Shown here: piece by piece, positions 1 to 10,259 of the stretch
Layout: each line of letters opens with the position of its first letter
How positions within the stretch are numbered: position 1 is the stretch's first letter
NCBI GenBank assembly: GCA_903894295.1
Contig: CAITPI010000052.1
Span: 1 to 64,000 of the forward strand
Direction: 5' to 3'
DNA from: an uncultured Acidimicrobiaceae bacterium
GTDB lineage: Bacteria; Actinomycetota; Acidimicrobiia; Acidimicrobiales; RAAP-2
DNA length: 64,000 nucleotides
Program-made: the position numbers and the translations under genes
The notes under the pieces: generated by a model
The model's database searches: none
Told to the model about the DNA's origin: nothing
Seen by the model: only the letters and a program-made list of their open reading frames with translations

Positions 1-281
1 GAGGCGAGGGTACGTGCCACGTCCTCGGCGCTCTCGCGCACGTCGAGTCCGACCTCGCCGCCCTGGATGTAGACGGGGTGACCGCCGAGGTCGACGACGG
101 CCATCTCCGAACTGTTCCGGGTCCGATTCGAGGGCTTTTCGAACACGAGGGCCACACCACGTCCGCCGAGGGGTGCACCCAACTCCGACCTGGCCCGTTC
201 CGAGCGTTCCAGGATGTCATTGAGTTCTTCGACCGACAGGTCGTCTACCTCGAGGAAGTGCCGTGTCGGCAGGGAGGTCAT
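1..281 (-). CDS. argF: Ornithine carbamoyltransferase, N-terminal part (truncated by window edge)
   Basis: Minus-strand translation FLEVDDLSVEELNDILERSE...ALVFEKPSNRTRNSSEMAVVDLGGHPVYIQ is OTCase-like; ATGA overlap with argD stop. Confidence 0.88.
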   Translation of the reverse strand, partial: MTSLPTRHFLEVDDLSVEELNDILERSERARSELGAPLGGRGVALVFEKPSNRTRNSSEMAVVDLGGHPVYIQGGEVGLDVRESAEDVARTLA

Positions 282-1528
282 GGTGCTTCTTTCTCGTGTG
301 AGCCGGGTCCAGGGGACCCGGCTGCGGGATCGGTCCGGCCCAGCCCGTAGACGGCGGTCAGCCGGGTCAGGATGCGCCGCAGGATGGCGAGGGCCTGATC
401 GACCTCTTCGGTGGTGACCAGCAACGACGGCGCCAGGCGCAACACATCGGGCCGTGGTGCATTGACCACCAGGCCGTCCCGAAGCGCCTCGGCTGCCAGG
501 GCGGAGGCAAACGGATGGGCCAGGACCGCCGCCCGCAACAGTCCGGCCCCGCGCACCGAAGACACACCGGGCAGACGGGCCAGCCCGGAGGCCAGGTACT
601 CCCCCGTCACCGCGGCCCGGCCTGGTACGTCTTCGCGTTCCATGACCTCCAGGGTGGCCCGCACGGCGGCCATGGCCAGTGGCTGGCCGCCGAACGTGCT
701 CCCGTGGTCTCCGGGCTGGAAGGCCGTCGCCACTTCGGCCCGCGCCCAGCACGCTCCCACCGGCACGCCGTTCCCGAGGGCCTTCGCCATGGTCACGATG
801 TCCGGTTCCACGTTGGCCCCCTGGAAGGCGAACCACGAGCCGGTGCGACCGAGACCGGTCTGGATCTCGTCCACCATGAGCAGGATGTTGCGCTCCTTGC
901 ACCAACGGGCCACCTGAGGGAGGTAGTCCGACGATGGCGTCACCACGCCGGCCTCCCCCTGGATCGGCTCGATCAGCAAACCGACCACCGCAGAGGGGTC
1001 GAGGGCCTGATCCATGGCATCGAGGTCGTCGTAGGGGACGTGGACGAAGCCGTCCAGCATGGGAACGAAGGCCGTCTGCTTTTCCAGTTGCCCGGTGGCC
1101 GCCAGGGCTCCCATTGTCCGCCCGTGGAAGCCGCCCAGGGTGGCCACGATTCCGGTCCGCTCGCCCCCGGACCAACGGCGGGCCAGTTTGATGGCACACT
1201 CGATCGATTCGGCACCCGAGTTGGCGAAGAAGATCTGACCTCCGGCCGGAGTGCCGTTCCCGATGAGCCGGTCAAGGGTGAGCGCGACGCCCGGTGCGAT
1301 CTCGTTGCCGAAGAGGTTCGACACGTGCACCAGTCGCCGGGCCTGTTCGCCGAGGGCCGCCGCCACCTCCGGGTGGGCGTGGCCGAGCGACGTCACGGCC
1401 AGCCCGCAGAGGAAATCGAGATAGGAACGACCCTCGTCGTCCCTAAGGACCGAACCAGATCCGGAGACGAACGTCACCGGCGGCGGGCCGTAGTTGGACA
1501 TGAGGGCCGACCGGTCCCACTGGCCCAT
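278..1528 (-). CDS. argD: Acetylornithine aminotransferase
   Basis: Class III aminotransferase motifs (FANSGAESIECAIKLAR, VDEIQTGLGRTG, GSTFGGQPLAMAA); start ATG overlaps argB stop. Confidence 0.93.
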   Translation of the reverse strand: MGQWDRSALMSNYGPPPVTFVSGSGSVLRDDEGRSYLDFLCGLAVTSLGHAHPEVAAALGEQARRLVHVSNLFGNEIAPGVALTLDRLIGNGTPAGGQIFFANSGAESIECAIKLARRWSGGERTGIVATLGGFHGRTMGALAATGQLEKQTAFVPMLDGFVHVPYDDLDAMDQALDPSAVVGLLIEPIQGEAGVVTPSSDYLPQVARWCKERNILLMVDEIQTGLGRTGSWFAFQGANVEPDIVTMAKALGNGVPVGACWARAEVATAFQPGDHGSTFGGQPLAMAAVRATLEVMEREDVPGRAAVTGEYLASGLARLPGVSSVRGAGLLRAAVLAHPFASALAAEALRDGLVVNAPRPDVLRLAPSLLVTTEEVDQALAILRRILTRLTAVYGLGRTDPAAGSPGPGSHEKEAP

Positions 1529-2457
1529 CAGCTCTTCCCTTCCGGGGTATCCGGCCGGGAGACCATGGTCCCGACGCCGGCATCGGTCAGGAGTTCGAGC
1601 AGTACGGCATGAGGCCGACGGCCGTCGAGGATGTGGGCCCGGCGTACGCCGTGACGCACCGCCCAGGCACACGCTTCGACTTTTGGCACCATGCCACCGG
1701 CGGCGACACCGGAGGCCACCAGGGCGTCGAGTTCGTCCGGGGTGGCCTGGGGGATCAAGGTGGCCGGATCGTCGGGCACCGACCGCAGGCCGGCCACGTC
1801 GGTGAGGAACAGCAGCTTCTCGGCCGAGACGGCGGCCGCCAGGGCACCCGCCGCCGTATCGGCGTTGATGTTGAAGGCCTGACCCGCTGCATCCGCTCCG
1901 ATCGTGGCCACCACCGGAATCAGACCCTGGGCCAACAGCTGGTGGACAAGGGTCGGATCGACTTCGACCACTTCGCCCACAAACCCCAGAGCTTCCGAGC
2001 GGGCCACTGCGGTGATCAGGTTGGCATCCTCGCCCGACAGCCCGACGGCGAGGGCCCCGTGCACGTTGATGGCACTGACCAGATCGCGGTTGACCTTGCC
2101 CACGAGAACCATGCGCACGAGATCCAGCGTGTCGGCGTCGGTCACCCGGAACCCGTCCTGGAACTCGGCTTCCTTCCCCACCCGCTTCATCAACTCGCTG
2201 ATCTGGGGTCCGCCGCCATGGACCACAACCGGCCGGATGCCGACCGAGTGCAGGAGCACCATGTCCTCGGCAAACGACGCCAGGGCGGCCGCTTCATCCA
2301 CGGCCGGTTGACCCTCTTTGGCCGACAGCACGTTGCCTCCGTACTTGACGACGATGACCTTGTCGCGGAAGAGCCGAAGATACGGCAGTGCCTCGACAAG
2401 TACCGAGGCCGTCTCGCTGGCCCCGCGACCCGATGCGGGCAAGGTGGTGTCACTCAT
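1528..2457 (-). CDS. argB: Acetylglutamate kinase
   Basis: VIVVKYGGN, VHGGGPQI, INADTAAGALA; arg cluster context. Confidence 0.95.
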   Translation of the reverse strand: MSDTTLPASGRGASETASVLVEALPYLRLFRDKVIVVKYGGNVLSAKEGQPAVDEAAALASFAEDMVLLHSVGIRPVVVHGGGPQISELMKRVGKEAEFQDGFRVTDADTLDLVRMVLVGKVNRDLVSAINVHGALAVGLSGEDANLITAVARSEALGFVGEVVEVDPTLVHQLLAQGLIPVVATIGADAAGQAFNINADTAAGALAAAVSAEKLLFLTDVAGLRSVPDDPATLIPQATPDELDALVASGVAAGGMVPKVEACAWAVRHGVRRAHILDGRRPHAVLLELLTDAGVGTMVSRPDTPEGKS

Positions 2458-3623
2458 GACGTTGTCCGGTTCTCGTCGATGTAGCCGTATCCGAGTTCGA
2501 CGCCCATGACCACGCCGGACCCGGCGCCAAGGCCGAGTTGGCAGTGGATGTCGACCAGAGGCGACGAGAAGTGTTTGGCCACCCCCGTCGCATCGAAGTC
2601 GGCCGCAACCCCCCCACGGCAGACGTCGATGCCGCCATAGGAGATCACGAGGCGGTCCATGTCGAACTCCACCCCGGCCGACCCAAGCTCGCTGGCCACC
2701 CGTCCCCAGTAGGGATCGGCACCGTTGATGGAGCACTTCACCAGCAGGGAATCGGCCACCTTCCGGGCCGCCCGGTGGGCTTCGCCGTCACCGGCGGCCC
2801 CGGTGACCCGGACCTGGAAGATCCGCTCGGCTCCTTCGGCATCGGCGGCCATCTGCCGGGCCAGGCCCTGACAGGCCTCGACGAGCGCCTCGGTGAGGAC
2901 TCCGACGTCGACCGGTCCGGAGCGGCCCGATGCCATGACGACCACGGTGTCGTTGGTCGACGTGCAACCATCGATGCTCATGGAGTTGAATGACGCATCG
3001 ACCGCCACCTGGAGCGACTCCTGCAATGCCCCGGGAGACACATCGGCATCGGTGGTGAGGAACGCCAGCATGGTCGCCATGTTGGGCGCCAACATGCCGG
3101 CCCCTTTGGCCATGCCGGCCACCACGAATCCGTCCCGCTCGACCAGCACTTCCTTGCGGCCCGAGTCGGTGGTCAGGATGCCCTGGGCGGCTGCTTCTCC
3201 CGCTTCGGGACCCGACCCCCGGGCGGCCACCAGGTGGACGAGCCCGGGTTCGATCACCTCCATCGGGAGGGGGATGCCGATCAACCCGGTCGAACACACG
3301 AGCAGGGCCGCCGGGTCGACCCCGAGGCCGTCGGCCACAAGCGTCGTCATCCGTTCGGCGTCGTTCCGGCCGCGGGCCCCGGTTGCCGCATTGGCGTTTC
3401 CACTCGAGACCACCACGCCCACCATCCGCCCGGCCGAGGTGGCCAGATGGGACCGGCTGACCTGCACCGGGGCGGCGGCAGCCTTGTTCAGGGTGAAGGT
3501 GGCCGCCGTCGGCACCGGGCGGCCGTCGTCGGTGCACAACAGGGCCAGATCCAGCGCCCCGGAACTCTTGATGCCGGCCGCCCAACCGGCGGCGGCGAAT
3601 CCGGGAGGGGTGGTGATGCTCAT
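2454..3623 (-). CDS. argJ: Bifunctional glutamate N-acetyltransferase/amino-acid N-acetyltransferase
   Basis: GMAKGAGMLAPNMATMLAFLTTDA autocleavage region; arg cluster context. Confidence 0.95.
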   Translation of the reverse strand: MSITTPPGFAAAGWAAGIKSSGALDLALLCTDDGRPVPTAATFTLNKAAAAPVQVSRSHLATSAGRMVGVVVSSGNANAATGARGRNDAERMTTLVADGLGVDPAALLVCSTGLIGIPLPMEVIEPGLVHLVAARGSGPEAGEAAAQGILTTDSGRKEVLVERDGFVVAGMAKGAGMLAPNMATMLAFLTTDADVSPGALQESLQVAVDASFNSMSIDGCTSTNDTVVVMASGRSGPVDVGVLTEALVEACQGLARQMAADAEGAERIFQVRVTGAAGDGEAHRAARKVADSLLVKCSINGADPYWGRVASELGSAGVEFDMDRLVISYGGIDVCRGGVAADFDATGVAKHFSSPLVDIHCQLGLGAGSGVVMGVELGYGYIDENRTTS

Positions 3624-4639
3624 GGAAACACTCCTGCGATCGGCAGTCCGGCCCGTTCGTCCAGACCGAGGGCCAGATTGGCGCACTGTATGGCCTGGCC
3701 GGCCGCGCCCTTGACGAGATTGTCCAAGGCCGCCAGAGCGACGACCCAACCGGTGCGTGGATCCACCCGTGCACTCACCCGGGCGACGTTGGTGCCGGCG
3801 GTCGACTTGGTGGACGGTGGTTCGTCCGTCACCAGAACAAACGGCGAGTCGGCGTAGTACTCCCGCAGGATGGTCAGCACCTCGGCCGTGGTCACCTTCC
3901 CGGCCATCCGTCCGTAACAGGTGGCCAGAATGCCCCGGACCATCGGCGCCAGATGAGGCGTAAAGAGCACCGGGGATCCGATGGCCTGCTCCATCTCGGG
4001 GGTATGGCGGTGGTTGAGCAGCCCGTAGGCCGAGAAGTCCTCGTCCACGGCGGCAAAGTGAAGGTGGTCCTTGGCGGCCCGACCGGCCCCCGACGTGCCG
4101 CTGGCCGCGTCGACGACCAACGGCGTCGTCGTCTCGACCACTCCGGCGTCCACCAGTGGACGCAACGCCAAGGTGGCAGCCGTCGGGTAGCACCCGGCCG
4201 CCGCGATCAGGGTGGCGCCGACCAACTGGTCCCGGTTGATCTCGGGCAGGCCGTAGACAAACCGGGCGAGGAGGTCCGGGCTGGCGTGGGGCTCCCCGTA
4301 CCAGGTGGGATAGAGCTCCGCTTTGGCCAGCCGGTAGTCGGCCGCCAGGTCGACGATCGTCCCGACCGAGGAGGTGATGACCGGAACCAGACGTTGGGAC
4401 TCACCGTGGGGCAGCGCCAGGAAGACCAGGTCGCACCCGGCCAGGTCCCCGGGCTCGGTCGGTGAGTACCGAAGGTCGGGATAGGCCGCCGCCAGGGACG
4501 GGGTGTGGTGGCCGACCTGCTCGCCGGCATGACCCCCGGCCATCGCCACCTGCAGCGTCATCGATGGATGGGCGTGAACCAGCCGCAACAGTTCGGCCCC
4601 TCCGTAACCGGAGGCGCCGACAACTCCCACCTTCAACAT
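3620..4639 (-). CDS. argC: N-acetyl-gamma-glutamyl-phosphate reductase
   Basis: MLKVGVVGASGYGGAELLRL, AAGCYPTAATLAL, first gene of arg cluster. Confidence 0.95.
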   Translation of the reverse strand: MLKVGVVGASGYGGAELLRLVHAHPSMTLQVAMAGGHAGEQVGHHTPSLAAAYPDLRYSPTEPGDLAGCDLVFLALPHGESQRLVPVITSSVGTIVDLAADYRLAKAELYPTWYGEPHASPDLLARFVYGLPEINRDQLVGATLIAAAGCYPTAATLALRPLVDAGVVETTTPLVVDAASGTSGAGRAAKDHLHFAAVDEDFSAYGLLNHRHTPEMEQAIGSPVLFTPHLAPMVRGILATCYGRMAGKVTTAEVLTILREYYADSPFVLVTDEPPSTKSTAGTNVARVSARVDPRTGWVVALAALDNLVKGAAGQAIQCANLALGLDERAGLPIAGVFP

Positions 4640-4682
4640 GATGGTTGACCGTCAGGGACGACGGGAACGGAAACCGACATGG

Positions 4683-4718
4683 CGCAAGTATATTCACACC
4701 TTCGTATGATTATGCAAT
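4683..4718 (-). promoter_or_regulatory. Candidate argC promoter with two ArgR-box-like sites
   Basis: AT-rich island TTGCATAATCATACGAAGGTGTGAATATACTTGCG on the minus strand; TGCATAATCATACG and TGAATATACTTGCG resemble ARG-box halves; -10-like TATACT at 4687-4692. Confidence 0.5.
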
Positions 4719-4841
4719 GACACCAAGCGGTTTCCTCCGGGCCAGCCCCGTGATGGTCGGACTCTTTCCTGCCGTGTTGGAGGGCGACCGGACAGGAAGG
4801 GAGCGTCCGGCGGCGGGTCTGGTCGGTGGGGAACGCCTTGC

Positions 4842-6074
4842 TCAGGAGTTCGTGGACAGCTGGGTCACCACCGAGGGCGCCGGTGCTTCCTGTTCGCTCG
4901 AGGCTGAAGCCTGAGGCGCCGTCGGCGTGGCCGTGACGTCCGTGCAGGACCGGTCTCCTTGCCACGCGGCGATGGCATTGTCCGCCTCGGTTCCCGACAG
5001 CGGCTGAGGCAGGTCGTTCACGATGACGGCCGGTCGCCAGGTGGCCTGGTCGATGTGTCGACCGGTGGCCGTGACGACCAGGGAACCGGACTGGTTCTGG
5101 GGATAGGAGTTGTCGTAGAAGGCAAAGTTGCCCAACCCGTAGTCGACGTAGGCCGTGCCCAGATACCCTGCCCCCAGCAGCACATGGGCGTGGGTGCCGA
5201 TGATGATGTCGGCCCCGGCCGCCACGAGCGCCTTGGCCAGTGGCTCCTGCAAGGGATTCGGACAGGCATCGTTCTGCGTGCCCCAGTGCAGGTAGACAAT
5301 CACGGTATCGGCGGTCTTGCGGGCCGCTTCCACCGTCGCCACGAGGTCGGTGATGTCATAGGCCGAGGCCAATCCCGGTTGGGTGGCGGTGGCGGTCCAG
5401 GCCGTCTGGAGGTTCGTGTCGATCACCTGGGTGGCCGCAATGATGGCGACCTTCTGTCCGTTGATCGTTGTCCGGTAGGGAGCAAACGCCTGGGGCGCAT
5501 TCTGTCCGATCCCGAGCACGGTGTAGTTGGCCGCCGTCCGGGCCGCCAGGGCCATCTGCAGGCCGGCGGCGCCACAGTCTTCCCCGTGGTTGTTGGCTTC
5601 GGTGATCAGGGAGATCTTCGCCCCCATGAACGCCTGCAGGGCGGTGGACGGCGAGTAAAAGACGTACTGCTTGTCCTGGGAGTCCGGACAGGTTCCGTTC
5701 GTCAGGGCGGACTCGAAGTTCACCATCGACAGGTCGGCTCCGGACAGCAACTCGGGAACCGTCGAGCCGAGCGCCGTGGCCGGATTGTCGGCCAACAGGT
5801 TGCCGAGCGTGCTTCCCGACGGAAAGTTCACGTCACCGCCGAACGAGAACGTCACCGGCTTGCCGCTTCCCTCCCACTCCGGATCGAGCCGTGGGTTCTT
5901 GGCCGGAACCGGCGGATGGGTGACCGGGGGGCCGGTGGTGGGCGACGCGGCGTGACCTCCTCCGCCCTGGCTGAGCCCGATCACCAGCGCCACAACGGCC
6001 AATGCGCCGAGGGACCACAGGACACGGTTCCGTCGGACCCGCCGCGAGGTGAGCGTCGGCGAGACCGGCGCCAT
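4842..6074 (-). CDS. CapA family (poly-gamma-glutamate biosynthesis-like) metallophosphatase, membrane anchored
   Basis: N-terminal TM; FSFGGDVNFP, NFESALTN, EANNHGEDCG, YLHWG, GTHAHVLLG, YGLGNFAF motifs. Confidence 0.85.
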   Translation of the reverse strand: MAPVSPTLTSRRVRRNRVLWSLGALAVVALVIGLSQGGGGHAASPTTGPPVTHPPVPAKNPRLDPEWEGSGKPVTFSFGGDVNFPSGSTLGNLLADNPATALGSTVPELLSGADLSMVNFESALTNGTCPDSQDKQYVFYSPSTALQAFMGAKISLITEANNHGEDCGAAGLQMALAARTAANYTVLGIGQNAPQAFAPYRTTINGQKVAIIAATQVIDTNLQTAWTATATQPGLASAYDITDLVATVEAARKTADTVIVYLHWGTQNDACPNPLQEPLAKALVAAGADIIIGTHAHVLLGAGYLGTAYVDYGLGNFAFYDNSYPQNQSGSLVVTATGRHIDQATWRPAVIVNDLPQPLSGTEADNAIAAWQGDRSCTDVTATPTAPQASASSEQEAPAPSVVTQLSTNS

Positions 6075-6266
6075 GGGTTGCCCATCTTCCAGGCGACCCT
6101 CGGCCGCCTCGGCTTGACCGGGTCGTTCCAGAACTGCACCGTGATTCGCCACGGTCGCCAGTGTGACACAACAGATCGGGGCCCGACGGATGCCCGGCCC
6201 GGAGTGACCCTCGTCCGGGTTTCGGGCCGTTACCGGGAGTGTTTCCTCCCCCGGTACGATGGCCCC

Positions 6267-7682
6267 ATGGATGTCGCCACCCGTCTCCGGGATGCCGAAC
6301 GGCACGCATACTGGCTGGACGACGCCAACGCACCCGATCCCTCGCCCCCGCTGCGGTCGCCCCTGGCCGCCGACCTCGTGGTGGTCGGCGGTGGCTTCAC
6401 CGGGTTGTGGGCAGCGCTCCAGGCCAAGGAAGAGCAGCCGGACCTCGACGTTGTCGTTCTGGAAGCGGGCCGGTGCGGACAGGCGGCCTCGGGGCGCAAC
6501 GGGGGGTTTTGCGCGGCCAGTCTGACCCACGGACTCGAGAACGGCGTGAGCCGCTTTCCGGGAGAGATCGACACCCTGGAACGACTGGGGCAGGAGAACC
6601 TGGACGGGATCGAATCCACGGTGGCCCGGTGGAACATGGACTGTCACTTCGAGCGGACCGGTGAACTCAACGTCGCCACCGAGCCCTACCAGGTGGAAGG
6701 CCTGAAGGAAGCTCTGGACCTGGCCCAACTCCACGGAGGCAACCCAAGGTTCCTGGACCGGGAAGAACTCCGCCAGGAAGTGCACTCCCCGACCTACCTC
6801 GCCGGCCTGTGGGACGAGGACGGCTGCGCCCTCGTGCATCCGTCCCGGTTGGCCTCGGAACTCCAGCGGGCCTGTGAAGCCCTCGGGATCCGATTCTTCG
6901 AGCACACCAGGGTGATTGGACTCGAAGACACCAATGGAAGTGGTGGCGCATCCGCCCGGCCGGTCAGGGTCCGTACCGAACATGGCTCGGTTTCGGCCCG
7001 TCGGGTGGTCCTCGCCACCAACGCCGAACCTTCACCCATCCGGCGACTCCGGCGCTACATCGTCCCGGTCTACGACTACGTCCTGATGACCGAGCCGCTC
7101 GGGCCGGCCCAGATGGACGCCATCGGCTGGAAGTCCCGGGCCGGCATCGGGGGCGTGGGCAACCAGTTCCTCTACTACCGCCTGTCCGCCGACAACCGGA
7201 TCCTCTTTGGCGGCTACGACGCCATCTACCACTACGGCAACCGCATCGATCCGGCCCTCGAATACCGGAAGGCCACCTTTGACACCCTGGTCGTCCTCTT
7301 CGATCTCACGTTCCCCCAACTCGAGGGAGTCACGTTCACCCATGCCTGGGCCGGAGCGATTGACACCTGCTCGCGCTTTTGTGCCTTCTTCGACCGGTCC
7401 TTTGACGGTCGGGTGGCTTCGGTGGCCGGCTACACCGGACTCGGGGTTGGGGCCAGTCGGTTCGGCGCCCGGGTGGCCCTCGACCTGGTGTCGGGCCAGG
7501 AGACCGAGTTGACCCGACTCGACTTCGTCTCCTCCAAGCCCATTCCCTTCCCACCCGAGCCGGTCCGTTCGGTGGGGATCCAGATGACCAGATGGTCGAT
7601 GATGCGGGCCGACCGGAACGACGGGAAACGCAACCTGTGGCTGAAGGCCCTGGACCGACTCGGTCTCGGGTTCGATTCCTAG
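6267..7682 (+). CDS. NAD(P)/FAD-dependent oxidoreductase (DAO family, gamma-glutamylputrescine oxidase-like)
   Basis: VVVGGGFTGLWAAL Rossmann motif, EAGRCGQAASGRNGGFC, C-terminal GYTGLGVGASRFGA. Confidence 0.85.
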   Translation: MDVATRLRDAERHAYWLDDANAPDPSPPLRSPLAADLVVVGGGFTGLWAALQAKEEQPDLDVVVLEAGRCGQAASGRNGGFCAASLTHGLENGVSRFPGEIDTLERLGQENLDGIESTVARWNMDCHFERTGELNVATEPYQVEGLKEALDLAQLHGGNPRFLDREELRQEVHSPTYLAGLWDEDGCALVHPSRLASELQRACEALGIRFFEHTRVIGLEDTNGSGGASARPVRVRTEHGSVSARRVVLATNAEPSPIRRLRRYIVPVYDYVLMTEPLGPAQMDAIGWKSRAGIGGVGNQFLYYRLSADNRILFGGYDAIYHYGNRIDPALEYRKATFDTLVVLFDLTFPQLEGVTFTHAWAGAIDTCSRFCAFFDRSFDGRVASVAGYTGLGVGASRFGARVALDLVSGQETELTRLDFVSSKPIPFPPEPVRSVGIQMTRWSMMRADRNDGKRNLWLKALDRLGLGFDS

Positions 7683-7694
7683 GACGCCGGAGAG

Positions 7695-10217
7695 TTACTG
7701 GCGCAAACGGGCCCCGTGCCGTCGGCCTACCTCGTCGATGCAGACCGTGCGCTGCCCGGCGATCTCTTCATCGGTGAGGGTTCCTTCCTGGCTGCAGAAC
7801 CGCAAGCGGAAGGCAAGGCTCCGCTCCCCTTCTGCCATCGATGCCCCGCGAAACACGTCAAACAGCGTGACGGATTCAAGGAGATCACCACCGAGCGTGC
7901 GCAGGGTGTCCAGAACGTCGCCCGCCGCCACCGATTCAGGAACCACAAAGGCCAGGTCGATGTCGGACGAGGGAAACCGGCTGACCGGGCGGGCTTCGAC
8001 CGTTCGTCGGGCCACCTGGTCATGGTCCAGCAGCACACCGAGGTCAAGATCGAGCCATCCGAGCGACCGGGGCCGGCCGTCGGGTGCAACCACGCCGAAC
8101 GACTGGGCCAGGGCCGGGTGGATCTCTCCAAGCACGCCGACCACCGTCGTGGCGTCCTCGGGCCCGGTCACCACGATGGCCTTGCGATGGGGGTGGAGCA
8201 CCTCGCCTTCGCACGGTCCGTCACCGGCGTTCTGGACCAACCGCACGTCATCGAGGCGGAGGGCGTCCGCCAGGGTCTGCCACGCCCCGACCGCAGCGAA
8301 GGCGTCATCCTCGTCGCCGGCGAGGATCATCGAGACCCGCTCGGTCTCGATGACCCGGTCCACACCTTCGGAGGCCACCGGGTCGCCATCGGCGTCGGGA
8401 ACACCGGGGGCGAACACCTTGCCGACTTCGAAGAACCGGAGGGCGCCCTGGCGTCGTTCGAGGTTGTAGGCCAAGGCCCGGAGCAGACCCGGGGCCATGC
8501 TGGCCCGCAGGTACCGTTCGGCCTCCACCAGTGGATTGGCCACCGCCACATACGGTGGCGCAACTCCGGCCGACATCTGGTCCGCATCGGTCACAAACGC
8601 CGGAGTCCAGGCTTCGCTGGCCCCGAGCCCGGCGAGGACCTCCTTCACGAACCGGCGGTCCCGCTGTCGGGCACTCAGGCGCCCCGGCTGCGGCCACGAC
8701 GGCGACCGTCGGGGCAGCCGGGAGTAGCCATAGGTCCGGGCCACTTCCTCGGCGATGTCGGCCTCACCCATCGGAGCCGGCCGGATGTCCGGCCGGTAGG
8801 TGGGCACCGTGACCTCCAGCGGCACTGTCGGGTCGTCACTGGCGCCGTCGGCCACAATGCCCAGTGGCGCCAGCAGTTCGACCACCTCATCGGAACCGAA
8901 CCCCGTGCCCAGGAGGGCATTGATCTGGCTGGTCCGCACCGGGAGCCGGACCGGTTCGGGCACGTCGCGCCGGTGGTCGACCTTTCCGGTGGCCAGCACA
9001 CACTCTTCGCCGGCGGTGAGTGACAGCAGTTCGAAGAACCTCTCGGCCGCCCGGTCGATGCCGGACGGATCGCAACCCCGTTCGAACCGGGCCGAGGCTT
9101 CGGTGCGCAGGACCAGTCGTTTGGACGTCCGGGCGATGGCCATCGGCACGAAGTAGGCCACCTCAAGGAGAACCCGGGTGGTGGACTCGTCGATCTGGGA
9201 GGACGCTCCACCCATGATCCCGGCGATCCCGACACCGGTGCCCTCGGCATCGGCGATGAGGCAGTCCTGGCCGGTGTCGCCGAGACCCGGCCCGGGCCGA
9301 CCCAGTGTCCGGGTCACACCGTCCAGAGTGGTGATGGTCTCGCCCGCCCCGGCCCGACGAACCAGAAGGCCTCCTCCCGGCAACCGGTCGAGGTCATAGG
9401 GATGGCTGGGCTGGCCCCATTCGAGCATGACGTAGTTCGAGGCGTCGACCACATTGTTGATGGGACGCATGCCGGCCAGCGTGAGTCGGCGCGCCAGCCA
9501 TTCGGGTGAGTCGGTCACCCGCACACCTTCGACCGCCCACGCGGCGAACCGGGGGCAGAGTTCGCTGTCCTCCACCCGGACCGAGATGACCTCGTCCACC
9601 GGCCGGCCGGCTCGAAGCGACGATGCGGGTTCAACCGGGGCCGGCTCGCTGAAGGGCAGACCGAGACGGGCCGCAAGGTCCCGGGCGACACCGGCGATGC
9701 ACCAGGCGTCCGGACGGTTCGCTTCCACGGTCACGTCGAAGACGACGTCCCTGGTGAGTCCGAGCGCCGTCATGAGGGGGGCACCCGGCACCACGGTGGG
9801 ACCTTCCTCGAGAATCAACAGCCCGCCATGGTCGTCCGAAAGCTCCAACTCCCGACCGGAGCAGAGCATGCCGTTCGACACCATGCCCCGCATCTTGCGC
9901 TGGCCAATGGTGAAGCCACCGGGCAGGACCGCCCCCACCGGGGCCAGGGGAACCAGGTCTCCGACCGCGAAGTTGTTGGCACCACAAGCCACCTCGACGG
10001 TTCCGTCCCCGTGGTCGACCAACACCCGACGGATCTTGTCGGCGCCCTCGATGGCCGTGATCTCGAGGACGCGGCTCACCACCACGTCTTCCAGTCCCTC
10101 GCCGATCATCTCGACTGCCTCGACCACCAGTCCGAGATCGTCCAGGGTGGCCGCCAGTTCGGACGGGGTGCCGTCAAAGGGGGCGAAGTCTCGTAGCCAG
10201 GAAAGCGGTACCCGCAC
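7695..10217 (-). CDS. pheT: Phenylalanine--tRNA ligase beta subunit
   Basis: MRVPLSWLRDFAPF..., tRNA-binding, B3/B4, B5 domains; adjacent pheS. Confidence 0.96.
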   Translation of the reverse strand: MRVPLSWLRDFAPFDGTPSELAATLDDLGLVVEAVEMIGEGLEDVVVSRVLEITAIEGADKIRRVLVDHGDGTVEVACGANNFAVGDLVPLAPVGAVLPGGFTIGQRKMRGMVSNGMLCSGRELELSDDHGGLLILEEGPTVVPGAPLMTALGLTRDVVFDVTVEANRPDAWCIAGVARDLAARLGLPFSEPAPVEPASSLRAGRPVDEVISVRVEDSELCPRFAAWAVEGVRVTDSPEWLARRLTLAGMRPINNVVDASNYVMLEWGQPSHPYDLDRLPGGGLLVRRAGAGETITTLDGVTRTLGRPGPGLGDTGQDCLIADAEGTGVGIAGIMGGASSQIDESTTRVLLEVAYFVPMAIARTSKRLVLRTEASARFERGCDPSGIDRAAERFFELLSLTAGEECVLATGKVDHRRDVPEPVRLPVRTSQINALLGTGFGSDEVVELLAPLGIVADGASDDPTVPLEVTVPTYRPDIRPAPMGEADIAEEVARTYGYSRLPRRSPSWPQPGRLSARQRDRRFVKEVLAGLGASEAWTPAFVTDADQMSAGVAPPYVAVANPLVEAERYLRASMAPGLLRALAYNLERRQGALRFFEVGKVFAPGVPDADGDPVASEGVDRVIETERVSMILAGDEDDAFAAVGAWQTLADALRLDDVRLVQNAGDGPCEGEVLHPHRKAIVVTGPEDATTVVGVLGEIHPALAQSFGVVAPDGRPRSLGWLDLDLGVLLDHDQVARRTVEARPVSRFPSSDIDLAFVVPESVAAGDVLDTLRTLGGDLLESVTLFDVFRGASMAEGERSLAFRLRFCSQEGTLTDEEIAGQRTVCIDEVGRRHGARLRQ

Positions 10218-10259
10218 GGTGGTCCTTTCAGGTCGTCGGGGTCAGAACAGTTGGTTGGG

